Shown: positions 7,255-16,267, counted from the first letter of the stretch. The stretch is 64,000 bases of DNA from CAVZCK01 sp963798805 (GCA_963798805.1 CAWCVC010000002.1:558001-622000), one strand, 5' to 3'. A program made the numbers and translations. The notes: generated by a model from the letters alone, not told the origin.

Positions 7255-8422
7255 ATGGCCCATCGCAGGCTGTTCCGCTTCGAGGTCGTGGTCAAGGACG
7301 ATGAGCGCGCATTCGTGACGCGCAATGGCCGCTTCGAGCGGCTGATCGGGCCGGGCAAATACTCCGCATTCGATTTCGACCGCGAGCTATCCGCCGAGAT
7401 CGTCAAGGTCGTGCGCGCCGAGATCCCGGCCGAGCGCGCCCGTACGCTTCATCTCTCGAACCCCGATCTGGCCGAAGAGCATTTCGAGATCGTCCAGACC
7501 GGGCCGAGCCAGGTCGCCATCATCTCTTTCGACGGCGATCCGAAGCATCTGGTGCTGCCCAACACCACGCGCGCCTTCTGGAAGACTCTCCACCAGGGTC
7601 GATGTCGAGATGGTCGAGACGGCGGACGATTTCCGCGTCGCCAAGCGGCATCTCGACAAGATCGATCTTGCGCGCACGACCGTGATTGTCTCGGCCGTTG
7701 TCGAGGCCTACGAGGCGGCGCTGCTGATCGTCGACGGCCAGCTCCGCGAGAAGCTGGGACCCGGCCGGCACGCCTTCTGGGCGGTCGGCCGCACTGTTCG
7801 CCTGCCGAAGGTCGATCTGCGTCCGCAGCCTCTGGAGGTGACGGCGCAGGAGATCCTGACCAAGGACCGCGTGGGGATCCGGGTGACGCTGACGGCTTTC
7901 TACAAGGTGATCGATCCGGTGCTCGCCGCCACCAGCACAGGCGATCTGCCGAACACGATCTATCGGCTCGTGCAGTTCGCAATTCGCGAGGCAGTCGCCA
8001 CGCGCACCCTCGATGATATTCTCGCCGCACGCGACACGATCGACCGCGAGGTGCGCGATTTCGTCGAGGAGCGGGTGAAGGCGCTCGGCGCCGAGATTGG
8101 CGAGATCGGCGTCAAGGACGTGATCCTCCCGGGCGATATTCGCGAGTTGCTCAACAAGGTCGTCGAGGCCGAGCGCATCGCCAAGGCCAACCTGATCCGC
8201 CGCCAGGAGGAGACCGCGGCGACGCGCTCGCTGCTCAACACCGCCAAGCTCATGGAGAACAATCCGCTGCTCTTGCGGCTGAAGGAGCTGGAGGCGCTGG
8301 AGAAGCTGGTCGAGAAGGTCGGCCGCATCGATCTGCACACGGGCGCGCAGGGCGGTGGCTTCGAGGCGTTGCTGTCGAAGCTCTACACCATCGACGGGGA
8401 GCTTGCGGGGCCGAAGGGGTAA
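7255..8422 (+). pseudogene. Slipin / SPFH (Band 7) family protein, interrupted by a one-base insertion
   Basis: The first part (7255 to about 7588) reads RLFRFEVVVKDDERAFVTR, an N-terminal segment with a LIGPGKY turn; the second part, in the +1 frame to 8422, holds AALLIVDGQLREKLGPGRH, TVRLPKVDLRPQPLEV, the Band 7 core TKDRVGIRVTLTAFYKVIDP, and a C-terminal helix rich in Glu, Lys and Arg (VEAERIAKANLIRRQEE). Slipins are membrane-associated scaffold proteins of the stomatin superfamily. Removing one base near 7588-7591 (in ctctccacc) joins FWKTL to VDVEMVETADDF and gives a normal 388-residue protein. Whether the break is real or a read error cannot be told here. Start at 7255 follows GGGGAGGGCGTC. 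Confidence 0.75.
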
Positions 8423-8527
8423 TGGCAGCAAGCGGTTTTGCGAGCTCGTCCGTATGAATGAGGCGCCCCTCGCGGATTATGACTAATTTCAACCTGTCGA
8501 AATTAAACCATAATACGTGAGGCATAC

Positions 8528-8872
8528 ATGAAACGGATATTTGTTGCTGCAGCCACATTATTCGCAGCTCTTCCCGCTCTGGAAGCAAAAGCCCAGACCC
8601 CGTCAATGCATTTTGGCTCCGATACGCGGGCCATGTCCGTCGCCGATTGCAAGAAGCGCGCGACCTTCGCTCTGGGAGAGCAGGGGCTGAAAATATGTGC
8701 GACGACCGGATCTGAATCTGCCGGCTGCGGGTCCAATGTCGTCGCGTTGGTCACTTGCGTCGGGCTCGGCGCCAGGACATTTATTTCCGTTGTCGCTGCG
8801 AGCCCGGATGGCGGTACAGCAGAGCGGACTAGAAACGCAGTGCGCTCACTGGTGATGGGGCCTGCGAATTGA
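8528..8872 (+). CDS. Small exported protein of unknown function
   Basis: A 114-residue protein with a clear Sec signal peptide (MKRIFVAAATLFAALPALEAKAQ, cleavage after AKA or AQ). The mature part has four cysteines, a motif SVADCKKRATFALGEQG and GSNVVALVTCVGLG. The spacing suggests one or two disulfides and a small alpha/beta domain. I do not recognise the family. It stands alone between the slipin and a DUF1697 gene. Confidence 0.7.
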   Translation: MKRIFVAAATLFAALPALEAKAQTPSMHFGSDTRAMSVADCKKRATFALGEQGLKICATTGSESAGCGSNVVALVTCVGLGARTFISVVAASPDGGTAERTRNAVRSLVMGPAN

Positions 8873-8998
8873 AATTGCGAAACGGCGGCGCGATGGTCGG
8901 CGGCTTAATGCCGGGCTACGCGCCGCTGCGTCACGACCGCTCGCCATAATTGAAGGAATGAGGGAAGATCGAGACCCAGAATGGGACGGCGGGAATTC

Positions 8999-9544
8999 AT
9001 GACCACCCGGATCGCGCTGCTCAGGGCCATCAATGTCGGCGGGCGCGGCAAGATCGCCATGGCCGATCTGCGCGCGGGTTTTGCCGGGCTTGGCTATGCG
9101 GATGCGCGGACGATATTGCAGACCGGAAATGTCGTTTTCGCAAGTAAGGCGGGCGGCAGCCAGAAGCTCGAAGCCGAGCTTGAAAAGGCGCTTGCCGCCA
9201 GCCTCGATCTGCGGACGGACGTGATCGTCCGCAGCGCTGACGAGTGGGAGAGGATCATCGCCTCAAATCCGTTCACGGACGAGGCCGCCCGCGATCCGAG
9301 CCATCTGGTGGTTATGCCGCTCAAGCGCGCGCCGGAGGCCAAAGCCGTTGCCGATCTGAACGCGTCGATCAAGGGACGCGAGGTGGTCCGCGCCGAGGGC
9401 GCGCAGCTTTACATTACCTATCCCGACGGCATCGGCCGCTCCAAGCTGACCGTGGCGCTGATCGAGAAGAAAATCGGAACCCGCGGCACCGGCAGGAATT
9501 GGAACACTATGTTGAAAATCGCCGAGGCGGCGCGAGCGACATAG
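8999..9544 (+). CDS. DUF1697 family protein
   Basis: The 181 residues match the DUF1697 pattern: MTTRIALLRAINVGGRGKIAM at the start, LRAGFAGLGYADARTILQTGNVVF, then NPFTDEAARDPSHLVVM and YITYPDGIGRSKLTVALIEKK, ending GTGRNWNTMLKIAE. These motifs (R-x-I-N-V-G-G and T-x-R-N-W-x-T) are diagnostic. The function of the family is unknown. Two in-frame ATGs exist (8981 and 8999); the second is chosen because homologous sequence begins there. Confidence 0.9.
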   Translation: MTTRIALLRAINVGGRGKIAMADLRAGFAGLGYADARTILQTGNVVFASKAGGSQKLEAELEKALAASLDLRTDVIVRSADEWERIIASNPFTDEAARDPSHLVVMPLKRAPEAKAVADLNASIKGREVVRAEGAQLYITYPDGIGRSKLTVALIEKKIGTRGTGRNWNTMLKIAEAARAT

Positions 9545-9579
9545 TTCGGTGGCGGCGTCCGGATGCCGAAGGTGACGCC

Positions 9580-9963
9580 ATGGCCATCAACCGCGTTCTC
9601 TACAACATCATGACAAGCGATCTCGCCGCGACGCGCGATTTTTACGTGCGCCTGCTCGACATGGTGCCCATCTATGACAGCGCCTGGTATATCGTGCTGA
9701 AGCCGGCAGAGGAGTCGCCGCACGAGCTCGGCATCATCGACGTGAGTCACGAGGTCGTGCCGGAAGCGTTCCGCGGCTCGCCGGCAGGGACGTATCTCAC
9801 CTTCGTCGTCGGAGATGTGACCGAGGTCTTCCGGCGGGCGCAGGACCTCGGGCTCGAGATTCTGGAGCCGCCGACGGATCTGTTCTACGGGCAGCGGCGG
9901 ATGCTCTTGGCCGATCCGAACGGGCTGCTGGTCGACATTTCCTCACCGACCTCTGGCGAATAG
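9580..9963 (+). CDS. VOC (glyoxalase/bleomycin resistance fold) family protein
   Basis: A 127-residue VOC protein: MAINRVLYNIMTSDLAATRDFYVRLLDM is the first beta-alpha-beta unit, TYLTFVVGDVTEVFRRAQDLGLEILEPP the second, and GQRRMLLADPNGLLVDIS the last strands. The family binds a metal between the two halves and includes glyoxalases, dioxygenases and resistance proteins; the substrate is not evident. The ATG at 9580 lies 35 bp after the DUF1697 stop on the same strand, so the two are probably co-transcribed. Confidence 0.85.
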   Translation: MAINRVLYNIMTSDLAATRDFYVRLLDMVPIYDSAWYIVLKPAEESPHELGIIDVSHEVVPEAFRGSPAGTYLTFVVGDVTEVFRRAQDLGLEILEPPTDLFYGQRRMLLADPNGLLVDISSPTSGE

Positions 9964-9980
9964 AGCGCCGATCCGCGGAC

Positions 9981-10553
9981 TCACAACGGCTCACGCCCCG
10001 GCCTCGCCCTGGCGAAACAGCGCCGCATCATCTCGCAGCGCCTTGCGCCGAGCCCGTGCACAGCATCGCCCTTCGATCGGCTGATGAAGGCGCAGATCTT
10101 GTCCATGGCCTTGGCATCGAGCCAGCCCTCGGCCGCTCCGCGACGGATCGAGTAGCAGTCGGCCTCACCCTCATTGTAGCCGACGTGCTGATGGCCGCAT
10201 TCATGGCCGTAGGCGTAGCGCTTGATGATTGGCGGCAACAGCGCGAAACGCTTCGGATTGATCAGGATGAAGCCGAAATAGGCGGCGCCGTAATCGTCGA
10301 GCTTCGTGTTGAACACGGTCGGAAAGCGGCCGCATTCAAAGCGCCGGCCGTCATATTCGAGCTGGCCTGCGGGGACGATGCTGGTGTCGCCGCCGAGATA
10401 GGCGACATATTCCGCGGCCGTGGCTGGGGCATAGGCGAATTGCAGCCAGCGCGCGAGGCCGCCCGCGCCAGCGAGCAGTATAAGAAAAGCTGCAACCGTT
10501 ATGAATGGATGAGCTAGACCCGGAAATCGGTTCGCGGTTCCAATCCGTATCAT
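9981..10553 (-). CDS. Membrane-anchored zincin-like protein
   Basis: A 190-residue protein with one N-terminal membrane segment (FITVAAFLILLAGAGGLARWLQF, about 17-39) and a domain that carries YGHECGHQHVG, an HExxH zinc motif, followed by NEGEADCYSIRRG, where Glu and Asp sit as a third-ligand region would. Twin cysteines near positions 74 and 118-133 suggest an exported domain. This looks like a small metalloprotease or a metal-binding relative; the exact family was not recognised. Its ATG overlaps the stop of the next metallopeptidase gene (ATGA at 10550-10553), so the two are probably co-translated. Confidence 0.7.
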   Translation of the reverse strand: MIRIGTANRFPGLAHPFITVAAFLILLAGAGGLARWLQFAYAPATAAEYVAYLGGDTSIVPAGQLEYDGRRFECGRFPTVFNTKLDDYGAAYFGFILINPKRFALLPPIIKRYAYGHECGHQHVGYNEGEADCYSIRRGAAEGWLDAKAMDKICAFISRSKGDAVHGLGARRCEMMRRCFARARPGREPL

Positions 10554-10945
10554 TCCGCCGCTGCCTCGATGGCTTCCATATCGTCGTCCGAGAAGCCGAA
10601 ATGATGGCCGATCTCGTGGATCAGCACATGGGCGATGACGTCGCGCACCGGCTGCATGCTGGCATGGGCGAAGGCGAGAATCGGGACGCGGTAGAGGAAG
10701 ATCATGTCGGGCCCATAGGGCAGGGCGGAGACACTTTTGAAGGGCAGGCCGAGGCCGTGATAAAGGCCGAGCAGATTATAGCGGCTGCGGATGCCCATAT
10801 GGCGCAGAGTGCCGGCATCGGCGAAATCCTCGATCTGGATGCGGAGATTGCCGACGATCTCACGGAATTCTTGCGGCAAGCCGTCCCAGACTTCCTGCGC
10901 CGTGGTCTCGAATTCCTCCTCAGTTCTCGGCTGATGGGCAGACAT
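10550..10945 (-). CDS. Metallopeptidase family protein (minimal zincin)
   Basis: A 131-residue protein of the short metallopeptidase family (formerly DUF1025/zincin_1-type). Seen: TEEEFETTAQEVWDGLPQEFREIVGNLRIQIEDFAD, then GLYHGLGLPFKS, PDMIFLYRVPIL and VIAHVLIHEIGHHFGFSDDDME with the HExxHxxGF zinc site. The ATG at 10945 (MSAHQPRTEEEF) is used because conserved sequence begins there; longer in-frame starts upstream have no such support. It is followed by a second zincin-like gene with a 4-base overlap. Confidence 0.88.
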   Translation of the reverse strand: MSAHQPRTEEEFETTAQEVWDGLPQEFREIVGNLRIQIEDFADAGTLRHMGIRSRYNLLGLYHGLGLPFKSVSALPYGPDMIFLYRVPILAFAHASMQPVRDVIAHVLIHEIGHHFGFSDDDMEAIEAAAE

Positions 10946-11035
10946 GGCGTTCTCGTTCAAAAGCATTTTTGAAAAATAGACTTTACCGGCTCTCAGTGGA
11001 ATAGGGATGCCGGTCCAAATGCCGAGTTGCCAATT

Positions 11036-11165
11036 CGCCGACGTCGTCCCGGAAGCCGCATAGCGGCTGTCCGGGATCCATCGGATGTTCGGCAAATTCA
11101 TGACCGGAGGTTGGGCCAACAGGCCCCGTATCTGCGCTTCGCTTGCCCGGGGCGACCAGTGGTGC
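11036..11165. repeat. Dispersed palindromic repeat (CGTCCCGG type)
   Basis: Begins GACGTCGTCCCGG, forms a short hairpin around a CCGCATAGCGG core with GTCCGGGATCCATC, then a second part ending CTTGCCCGGGGCGACC. Related copies lie at 15549, 16993, 21571, 54232, 55150, 55780 and 63115. It sits between sdhB and the zincin pair. Confidence 0.7.
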
Positions 11166-11182
11166 CGTGAAGCAGCCGACGG

Positions 11183-11968
11183 CTAGACCCGCCGCTCGAC
11201 CATCTTCATCTTCAGCTCGGCGATCGCCTTGGCGGGATTGAGTCCCTTCGGGCAGACGCGCGCGCAATTGAGAATGGTGTGGCAGCGATAGATGCGGAAC
11301 GGGTCTTCCAGATCATCGAGCCGCTTGCCGGTGGCCTCGTCGCGGCTGTCCACCACCCAGCGGTTGGCCTGCAAGAGCGCGGCAGGTCCCAGAAATCGGT
11401 CGCTGTTCCACCAATAGGAGGGGCACGCCGTCGAGCAGCAGGCGCAGAGGATGCATTCGTAAAGCCCGTCGAGCTTCTCGCGGTCCTCGCGTGATTGCGG
11501 CCATTCCTTCTCCGGCGTCGTGCTCTCCGTCTGCAGCCACGGCTCGATGGAGCGGTGCTGGGCATAGAAATGCGTCAGGTCCGGCACGAGATCCTTCACC
11601 ACCGGCATATGCGGCAGCGGGTAGATCGTCACGGCACTGCCGATCTCCTCGGTCGCCTTGATGCAGGCCAGCGTATTGGTACCGTCGATATTCATGGCGC
11701 AGGAACCGCAAATGCCTTCGCGGCAGGAACGGCGGAAGGTCAGCGTCGAATTGATCTCGTTCTTGATCTTGATGATGGCGTCGAGGACCATCGGCCCGGT
11801 CTCGTCGAGATTGAGCCAATAGGTGTCCATGTGCGGGTTGCGGCCGTCATCCGGCGTCCAGCGATAGATGCGGAACTCCTTCCAGCGGCCCTTGCCGTTG
11901 CGCTTGGGCTCGTTCCAGACCTTGCCCTTGGTGATTTGCGAGTTTTTCGGAAGTGTAAATTCAACCAT
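11183..11968 (-). CDS. sdhB: Succinate dehydrogenase iron-sulfur subunit
   Basis: A 261-residue Fe-S subunit of respiratory complex II. Seen: CREGICGSCAMNIDG with the downstream Cys for the [2Fe-2S] cluster, CILCACCSTACPSYWW for the [4Fe-4S] cluster, and CHTILNCARVCPKGLNP for the [3Fe-4S] and remaining ligands. It passes electrons from the SdhA flavin to quinone at SdhCD. Unusually, it is separated from sdhCDA by about 5.2 kb; directly upstream (4 bp) is a truncated creD. Its promoter therefore probably lies inside or before the creD remnant. Confidence 0.97.
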   Translation of the reverse strand: MVEFTLPKNSQITKGKVWNEPKRNGKGRWKEFRIYRWTPDDGRNPHMDTYWLNLDETGPMVLDAIIKIKNEINSTLTFRRSCREGICGSCAMNIDGTNTLACIKATEEIGSAVTIYPLPHMPVVKDLVPDLTHFYAQHRSIEPWLQTESTTPEKEWPQSREDREKLDGLYECILCACCSTACPSYWWNSDRFLGPAALLQANRWVVDSRDEATGKRLDDLEDPFRIYRCHTILNCARVCPKGLNPAKAIAELKMKMVERRV

Positions 11969-11972
11969 CTGC

Positions 11973-12539
11973 CTATTCCGCTAGCTGCCGCGCGCCAATC
12001 GCCTCGCCCGCCTCTCCCGACCAGTTCACCCGCAAGGTCGCGAACATGGTCACCGTCAGCATGACGAAACCGGCGACCGCACCTGCGAGCAGCGCATAAT
12101 CCTCAAGGCGCAGAATGAGATATAGCAGCCCATAAAGAATAAGAAAGACGATAAGTATGATGAACCCCCTTGCGGCGCTATGCAGCGATTTGCCGACATA
12201 GAGCGATAGCATCCCGCCGGTCGCGCCGGAGGCGGCGAGATAGGCGGCGGTGAAGCCGATATGCTCGGCAAGGCTGAGGAGCAGAATATAAAAGAGGATC
12301 ATCGCCAGGCCGACGAACACATATTGCACGGCATGGACGCGCCGGCCCGAGGTCAACTCCATCACCAGGACCGCGAAGAAGGCCACGGCGAGGAACATGA
12401 GGCCATATTTCGCCGCACGGTTAACAAGCTCATACGTATCGATGGGGACGAAGAAACTGACGCCGGAGAGCGTCGGCCAGAGCGCGTTATGCACATTCGG
12501 CGTCGTTGGAAGCCAAGCAGAGTTGCTTCGTTTGTCCAA
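11973..12539 (-). pseudogene. creD: 5'-truncated creD (inner-membrane CreD family)
   Basis: About 165 residues match only the C-terminal membrane part of CreD: GVSFFVPIDTYELVNRAAKYG, VHAVQYVFVGLAMILFYILLL, SLAEHIGFTAAYL and LRLEDYALLAGAVAGF, with five or so membrane segments. Full-length CreD has about 450 residues, so the large periplasmic N-terminal two thirds are missing. Similarity stops near 12,500, exactly where the AT-richer segment with a foreign-looking gene begins, so the loss probably came with that insertion. It may survive because its end is 4 bp from sdhB and carries transcription into it. Confidence 0.8.
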
Positions 12540-12696
12540 TAGATGGACTCAGCCAAATGGCGTCGATAATGCGGTGTTTTTCTCCGTCAAAGCGGCGAGG
12601 GTCTGACGTAGAGGTTGGACAAAAAGATACGCCAGCAAAATCTAATCCGTATCAATCCCTATCTACTTGCGACGTAACATCTGCTCTTAAGCGATT

Positions 12697-13320
12697 ATGG
12701 TAGATGTCAATGGCCGGAAAGCGGAACAAACCTTGGAGCAAATCAAGATGGATGCGGCCATCGACACCTTCTGCACGATGATCGAAAATCGTTCCAACGA
12801 AAACCGTATGGCGATGCAGTACTTCACCGATTTGCAGAGGGTATTGAGCCCTGCTTTCTCGATTCTTCGTCAAGAACTGGACTCGATGATCCGAGTAATT
12901 TATCTCTTGCAGATTCCAGACGACATCGCGCGAAAACGACTTATACAATCCACACTGGATGGTGACGAATGGGTAGTGCCTGCCCCGAAAGGAAAATCAC
13001 GCAAGGTAACTGATCGCGAAATGGTTGAGCTAGCTAACCATTTACAAGGTTGGACACAGTCAGTCTATAAATTTGGATGCGCTTTCATTCACTTATCTTA
13101 CTTGCACAATCACTTTGTTGAAAACCCATTTCGAAAGCTGTCAGCAACCGACAAGCAGGATATCTTGTCGCATATGCGGAACTACCATGGTGGCCCGTCG
13201 CATGACGATCCCGGTATGGAGGAAATATCGAAATATTTGCCGAAGATATTCGACAAGATTGCGGACAATCTAAGTTATTATGTTGAACAGCTTCGCGGTA
13301 ACTCGAACCATAAATCATAA
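12697..13320 (+). CDS. Hypothetical protein on an AT-richer insert
   Basis: A 207-residue soluble protein, not recognised. It is largely alpha-helical by eye: QTLEQIKMDAAIDTFCTMIENRSNENRMAMQYFTD, DDIARKRLIQSTLDGDEW, MVELANHLQGWTQSVYKFGCAF and HMRNYHGG near the C terminus. Charge and helix pattern loosely resemble HEPN-type proteins of defence and mobile loci, but the usual RxxxxH motif is not seen, so this is not claimed. Codon use (many ATT, AAA, TTA-type codons) differs sharply from the neighbours. It lies next to the broken end of creD, which supports recent transfer. Confidence 0.6.
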   Translation: MVDVNGRKAEQTLEQIKMDAAIDTFCTMIENRSNENRMAMQYFTDLQRVLSPAFSILRQELDSMIRVIYLLQIPDDIARKRLIQSTLDGDEWVVPAPKGKSRKVTDREMVELANHLQGWTQSVYKFGCAFIHLSYLHNHFVENPFRKLSATDKQDILSHMRNYHGGPSHDDPGMEEISKYLPKIFDKIADNLSYYVEQLRGNSNHKS

Positions 13321-13428
13321 TGGAATTTTGGTGCCGCATCGGCTTCGAGGCGTTAGCAGTCGCAATGCCCAGGACACATCTGGCGTGACGGTGCAACTCC
13401 GCTTTGAAGGCGGGAGCCCGCCTTAACC

Positions 13429-14235
13429 TTAGCTGAAATAGCGGCTCGGCACGGTGCCGAGCTCGCGGTGGAACATCGCGGTGAAGGCGCTCGGGCTGTC
13501 ATAGCCGAGATCGAGCGCGACATTGAGCACGGGCTCGCCGCGGGCGAGGCTTTCGACGGCTGCGAGCAGCCGCGCCCGCTGCCGCCAGCGCCCGAAGGAG
13601 AGCCCGGTTTCGAGCGTCATGATACGGTTGAGGGTGCGGCCGGAAATGCCGGCGTCGCGTCCCCAATCGTCGAGCGGCAGATCCAGGCAAAGGTCGGCCA
13701 TGACGCGCTCGCACACCCGCCGCGCCCGCGGATCGGCGGGCAGGGTGAGCGACAGCGGCAAGGCCGGTTTGGGGCGGATTTCGCTGACGATCAGCCGCAT
13801 GATCAGCCCGTCCGCCGAGGCCCAGTCATAGTCGTTCGGGATAGCGGTCGCCCGGATGAGCAGCTCGCGCAGCAGCGGCGACACCTCGGCGACGCAGCAG
13901 GCATCGGGCAAGCCCGCCTCGCGCGCCAGCGCCGCCTCGATATAGGCAGTGCGCACTTTCAGCGTGCCGACCGCGCGCACCCAATGCTGCTTGCCCGGCG
14001 GAATCCACACCCCGCGGCTCGGCGGGACCATCCAGGTGCCGTCCGCGGTGTTCACTTTCATCACCCCGGCCATGGCGAACAGCAGCTGCGCACGTGGATG
14101 GCTGTGCGGCGCGGTGGCGAAACCGTCCGGGTAATCCACGGCCATCGCCGCGATCGGCTGCGGCGTGTTCTGGTAGTCGGCGTGGCGGGTGCTTTTTTCC
14201 GGAGCGGCAGGCATGTCGTGGCCAGATCTCGACAT
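13429..14235 (-). CDS. AraC-family transcriptional regulator (cupin + HTH)
   Basis: A 268-residue regulator. N-terminal cupin sensor domain: FATAPHSHPRAQLLFAMAGVMKV and RGVWIPPGKQHWVRA; C-terminal double helix-turn-helix: LDDWGRDAGISGRTLNRIM and ALDLGYDSPSAFTAMFHRELG, with SRYF at the end. This is the AraC subgroup often placed beside a transporter gene it controls. It is divergent from an MFS transporter 82 bp away. A second in-frame ATG lies at 14214. The perfect palindrome GACATTGAATGTC overlaps its first codons and is a candidate operator. Confidence 0.9.
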   Translation of the reverse strand: MSRSGHDMPAAPEKSTRHADYQNTPQPIAAMAVDYPDGFATAPHSHPRAQLLFAMAGVMKVNTADGTWMVPPSRGVWIPPGKQHWVRAVGTLKVRTAYIEAALAREAGLPDACCVAEVSPLLRELLIRATAIPNDYDWASADGLIMRLIVSEIRPKPALPLSLTLPADPRARRVCERVMADLCLDLPLDDWGRDAGISGRTLNRIMTLETGLSFGRWRQRARLLAAVESLARGEPVLNVALDLGYDSPSAFTAMFHRELGTVPSRYFS

Positions 14236-14243
14236 TGAATGTC
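14231..14243. promoter_or_regulatory. 13-bp palindrome, candidate operator
   Basis: GACATT-G-AATGTC is a perfect inverted repeat in the short gap between the divergent AraC and MFS genes, overlapping the first possible AraC start codon. Position suggests autoregulation and control of the transporter; binding is inference. Confidence 0.4.
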
Positions 14244-14316
14244 CAAACAGCGTTCGCCAGACATCTTGCTCTCGATTATGCTTCTTGAAAAGGAGCGATG
14301 TCAGGAGAAAAGCGTA

Positions 14317-15525
14317 ATGACGTCACCGACGACCGGCCGCATGATCGCCTTTCTGAATTTCGGGCACGCGCTCGATCATTTCGTCATGCTGATCTATCCG
14401 GCGGCGGTGCTGGCGCTTTCGGTCTCGCTCGGCAAGTCCTTCGGCGAGCTTCTCCCTTATGCGACCGGCGGCTTTTTCGCCTTCGGCGTGTTCTCCATGC
14501 CGTTCGGCTGGATCGGCAGGCGCGCCAGCGGGCATACGCTGATCACGATCTATTTCCTCGGCACCGGCGCGGGCTGCATCCTGGCGGGATTCGCGCAGAC
14601 CCCGTTGCAGATCGGCATGGCATTGACGTTAGTCGGGCTGTTTGCGGCGATCTATCACCCGATCGGCAACGCCATGCTCTCGGTGATCGATCCGGCGAGG
14701 GTCGGCCGCATCATGGGAAAGAACGGCCTGTTCGGGAATCTCGGCGTCGCCTCGGCGGCGCTGATCACCGGCGTGCTGACCGACCTGATTTCCTGGCGCG
14801 CGGCCTTCATCATTCCGGGGCTGGCGAGCCTTGCCGCCGGTATCGGCTTCTGGATGCTCGTTGCCGATCCCGGCCCGATCCGCTCGGCGCCGCGCAAGGC
14901 CGGCGACCGCATCATCCCGCGCGCCGAGATGATCCGCGTGCTCGCCATCCTGATGATCTCGACGATGATCGGCAGCTTCATCTTCAGCGCCACAACCGCG
15001 CTGATGCCCAAGCTGTTCGAGCAGCGGCTGACCGAGTTGACCACCTCGCTGTCCGGCGTCGGCCTGTTCGTCTTCGTCATCTACGCCTTCGCGGCGATCG
15101 CGCAGATCGTCATCGGCTCGCTGCTCGACAAGCATTCGACCGGCCGCATCTTCTTCACCGTCGCGGTGCTGCAGGTGCCGTTCCTCTTGCTGACCGGGCT
15201 CGTCGGCGGCCCGGTTACGCTGCTCGTGGCACTGCCGATGATGTTCGTGGTCTTCGGCCTTATCCCGATCAACGAGGTGATGACCGCGCGCTATACGACG
15301 CCGGAATACCGCACGCGGGTTTACGCCGTGCGCTATACGTTCGGCTTCGTCGCCATCGCCGCCGCGGTGCCGGTCGTCTCCTATTTCTACAGCAATTATG
15401 GCGGCTTCAGTCAGCTCTTCCTGGTGCTGGCGGGGCTGTCCGTGCTGCTCACCGGGCTGACGGTCGCCTTCTCGATGATCGAGCGGCCGATCCTGGCGCA
15501 GAAGGCGGAGCCGGCTTCGGCGTGA
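14317..15525 (+). CDS. MFS transporter
   Basis: A 402-residue major facilitator with about 12 membrane segments. Seen: ALDHFVMLIYPAAVLALS, PFGWIGRRASGHTL in the loop between helices 2 and 3 (motif A position), and a central basic loop RSAPRKAGDRIIPRAEM separating the halves. Substrate unknown; the divergent AraC regulator suggests an inducible exporter or importer. The ATG at 14317 follows CAGGAGAAAAGCGTA, a good site; the longer in-frame start overlaps the AraC start and is not preferred. Confidence 0.88.
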   Translation: MTSPTTGRMIAFLNFGHALDHFVMLIYPAAVLALSVSLGKSFGELLPYATGGFFAFGVFSMPFGWIGRRASGHTLITIYFLGTGAGCILAGFAQTPLQIGMALTLVGLFAAIYHPIGNAMLSVIDPARVGRIMGKNGLFGNLGVASAALITGVLTDLISWRAAFIIPGLASLAAGIGFWMLVADPGPIRSAPRKAGDRIIPRAEMIRVLAILMISTMIGSFIFSATTALMPKLFEQRLTELTTSLSGVGLFVFVIYAFAAIAQIVIGSLLDKHSTGRIFFTVAVLQVPFLLLTGLVGGPVTLLVALPMMFVVFGLIPINEVMTARYTTPEYRTRVYAVRYTFGFVAIAAAVPVVSYFYSNYGGFSQLFLVLAGLSVLLTGLTVAFSMIERPILAQKAEPASA

Positions 15526-15548
15526 AGCCTCAAGTCTTGCGGAGATTC

Positions 15549-15646
15549 GTCACCCCGGCCTGCCGTCAGGCCGAGCCGGGGTCGCGTTCTGCGCCGCCTC
15601 AAGAGATCCCGGATAAGCGCTGACGCGCTTTCCGGGACGACATCCC
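15549..15646. repeat. Dispersed palindromic repeat
   Basis: CGTCACCCCGGCCTGC-CGTCAGGCCGAGCCGGGGT is a strong inverted repeat, followed by GATCCCGGATAAGCGC and GCGCTTTCCGGGACGAC, which pair with each other. Lies just after the MFS stop and may end its transcript. Confidence 0.65.
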
Positions 15647-15787
15647 TGCTTCGCCTATTCACCAAGCCGCACAGATCCATTGATCCGCGCTCCGATTGTC
15701 AAAACCGGCGGCGTCGGTCACACTTCGGGCGCGCGAGCCGGCTAAGGCTTTCGGATAGCAAGAAAAACCACATAGGGGAGTAACGCC

Positions 15788-16267
15788 ATGTCTCATCGCT
15801 TCGTTGTGAGTGCTCTGGCCGTCGCCTTCGCCCTGACCGGCGCGGCTCATGCAGCGGAAGTGAAACGCACCGTCGAGGTCAAGGGAACCAAGTCGCAAAT
15901 TTGGGGCAAGATCGGCGGCTGGTGCGCCATCGCGGATTGGCATCCGGCCATCGCCAAATGCGAGGAGACTACGAGCGGCGGCAAGAAGCACCGCGTGCTC
16001 ACGACGAAGGACGGCGGCGTGATCAAGGAAAGCATGCTGAAGAGCGGCAAGAACAGCTACACCTATCAGATCGATGAAAGCCCGCTGCCGGTCTCCAATT
16101 ACACCTCCACGCTCTCGGTCAAGGGCGACCGCAACGACAAGAGCAAGGTGGATGTGACCTGGGCGGCCAAGTTCGATCCGAAGGGCGCGAGCGAAGAGGA
16201 CGCCAAGAAGGTCATGGACGGCATTTTCAAGGGCGGGCTGGACGGGATCGCGAGCAAATATGAGTAG
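15788..16267 (+). CDS. SRPBCC family protein with signal peptide
   Basis: 159 residues. A signal peptide (MSHRFVVSALAVAFALTGAAHA) precedes a START/Bet v 1-like domain: KRTVEVKGTKSQIWGKIGGWCAIADWHPAIAKCE and TTKDGGVIKESML, then YTYQIDESPLPVSNYTSTLSV and KVDVTWAAKFDPKGASEEDA, as in polyketide cyclase/dehydrase-like proteins. Such proteins bind hydrophobic ligands; here the domain would be periplasmic. The start follows TAGGGGAGTAACGCC, a fair ribosome binding site. Confidence 0.85.
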   Translation: MSHRFVVSALAVAFALTGAAHAAEVKRTVEVKGTKSQIWGKIGGWCAIADWHPAIAKCEETTSGGKKHRVLTTKDGGVIKESMLKSGKNSYTYQIDESPLPVSNYTSTLSVKGDRNDKSKVDVTWAAKFDPKGASEEDAKKVMDGIFKGGLDGIASKYE

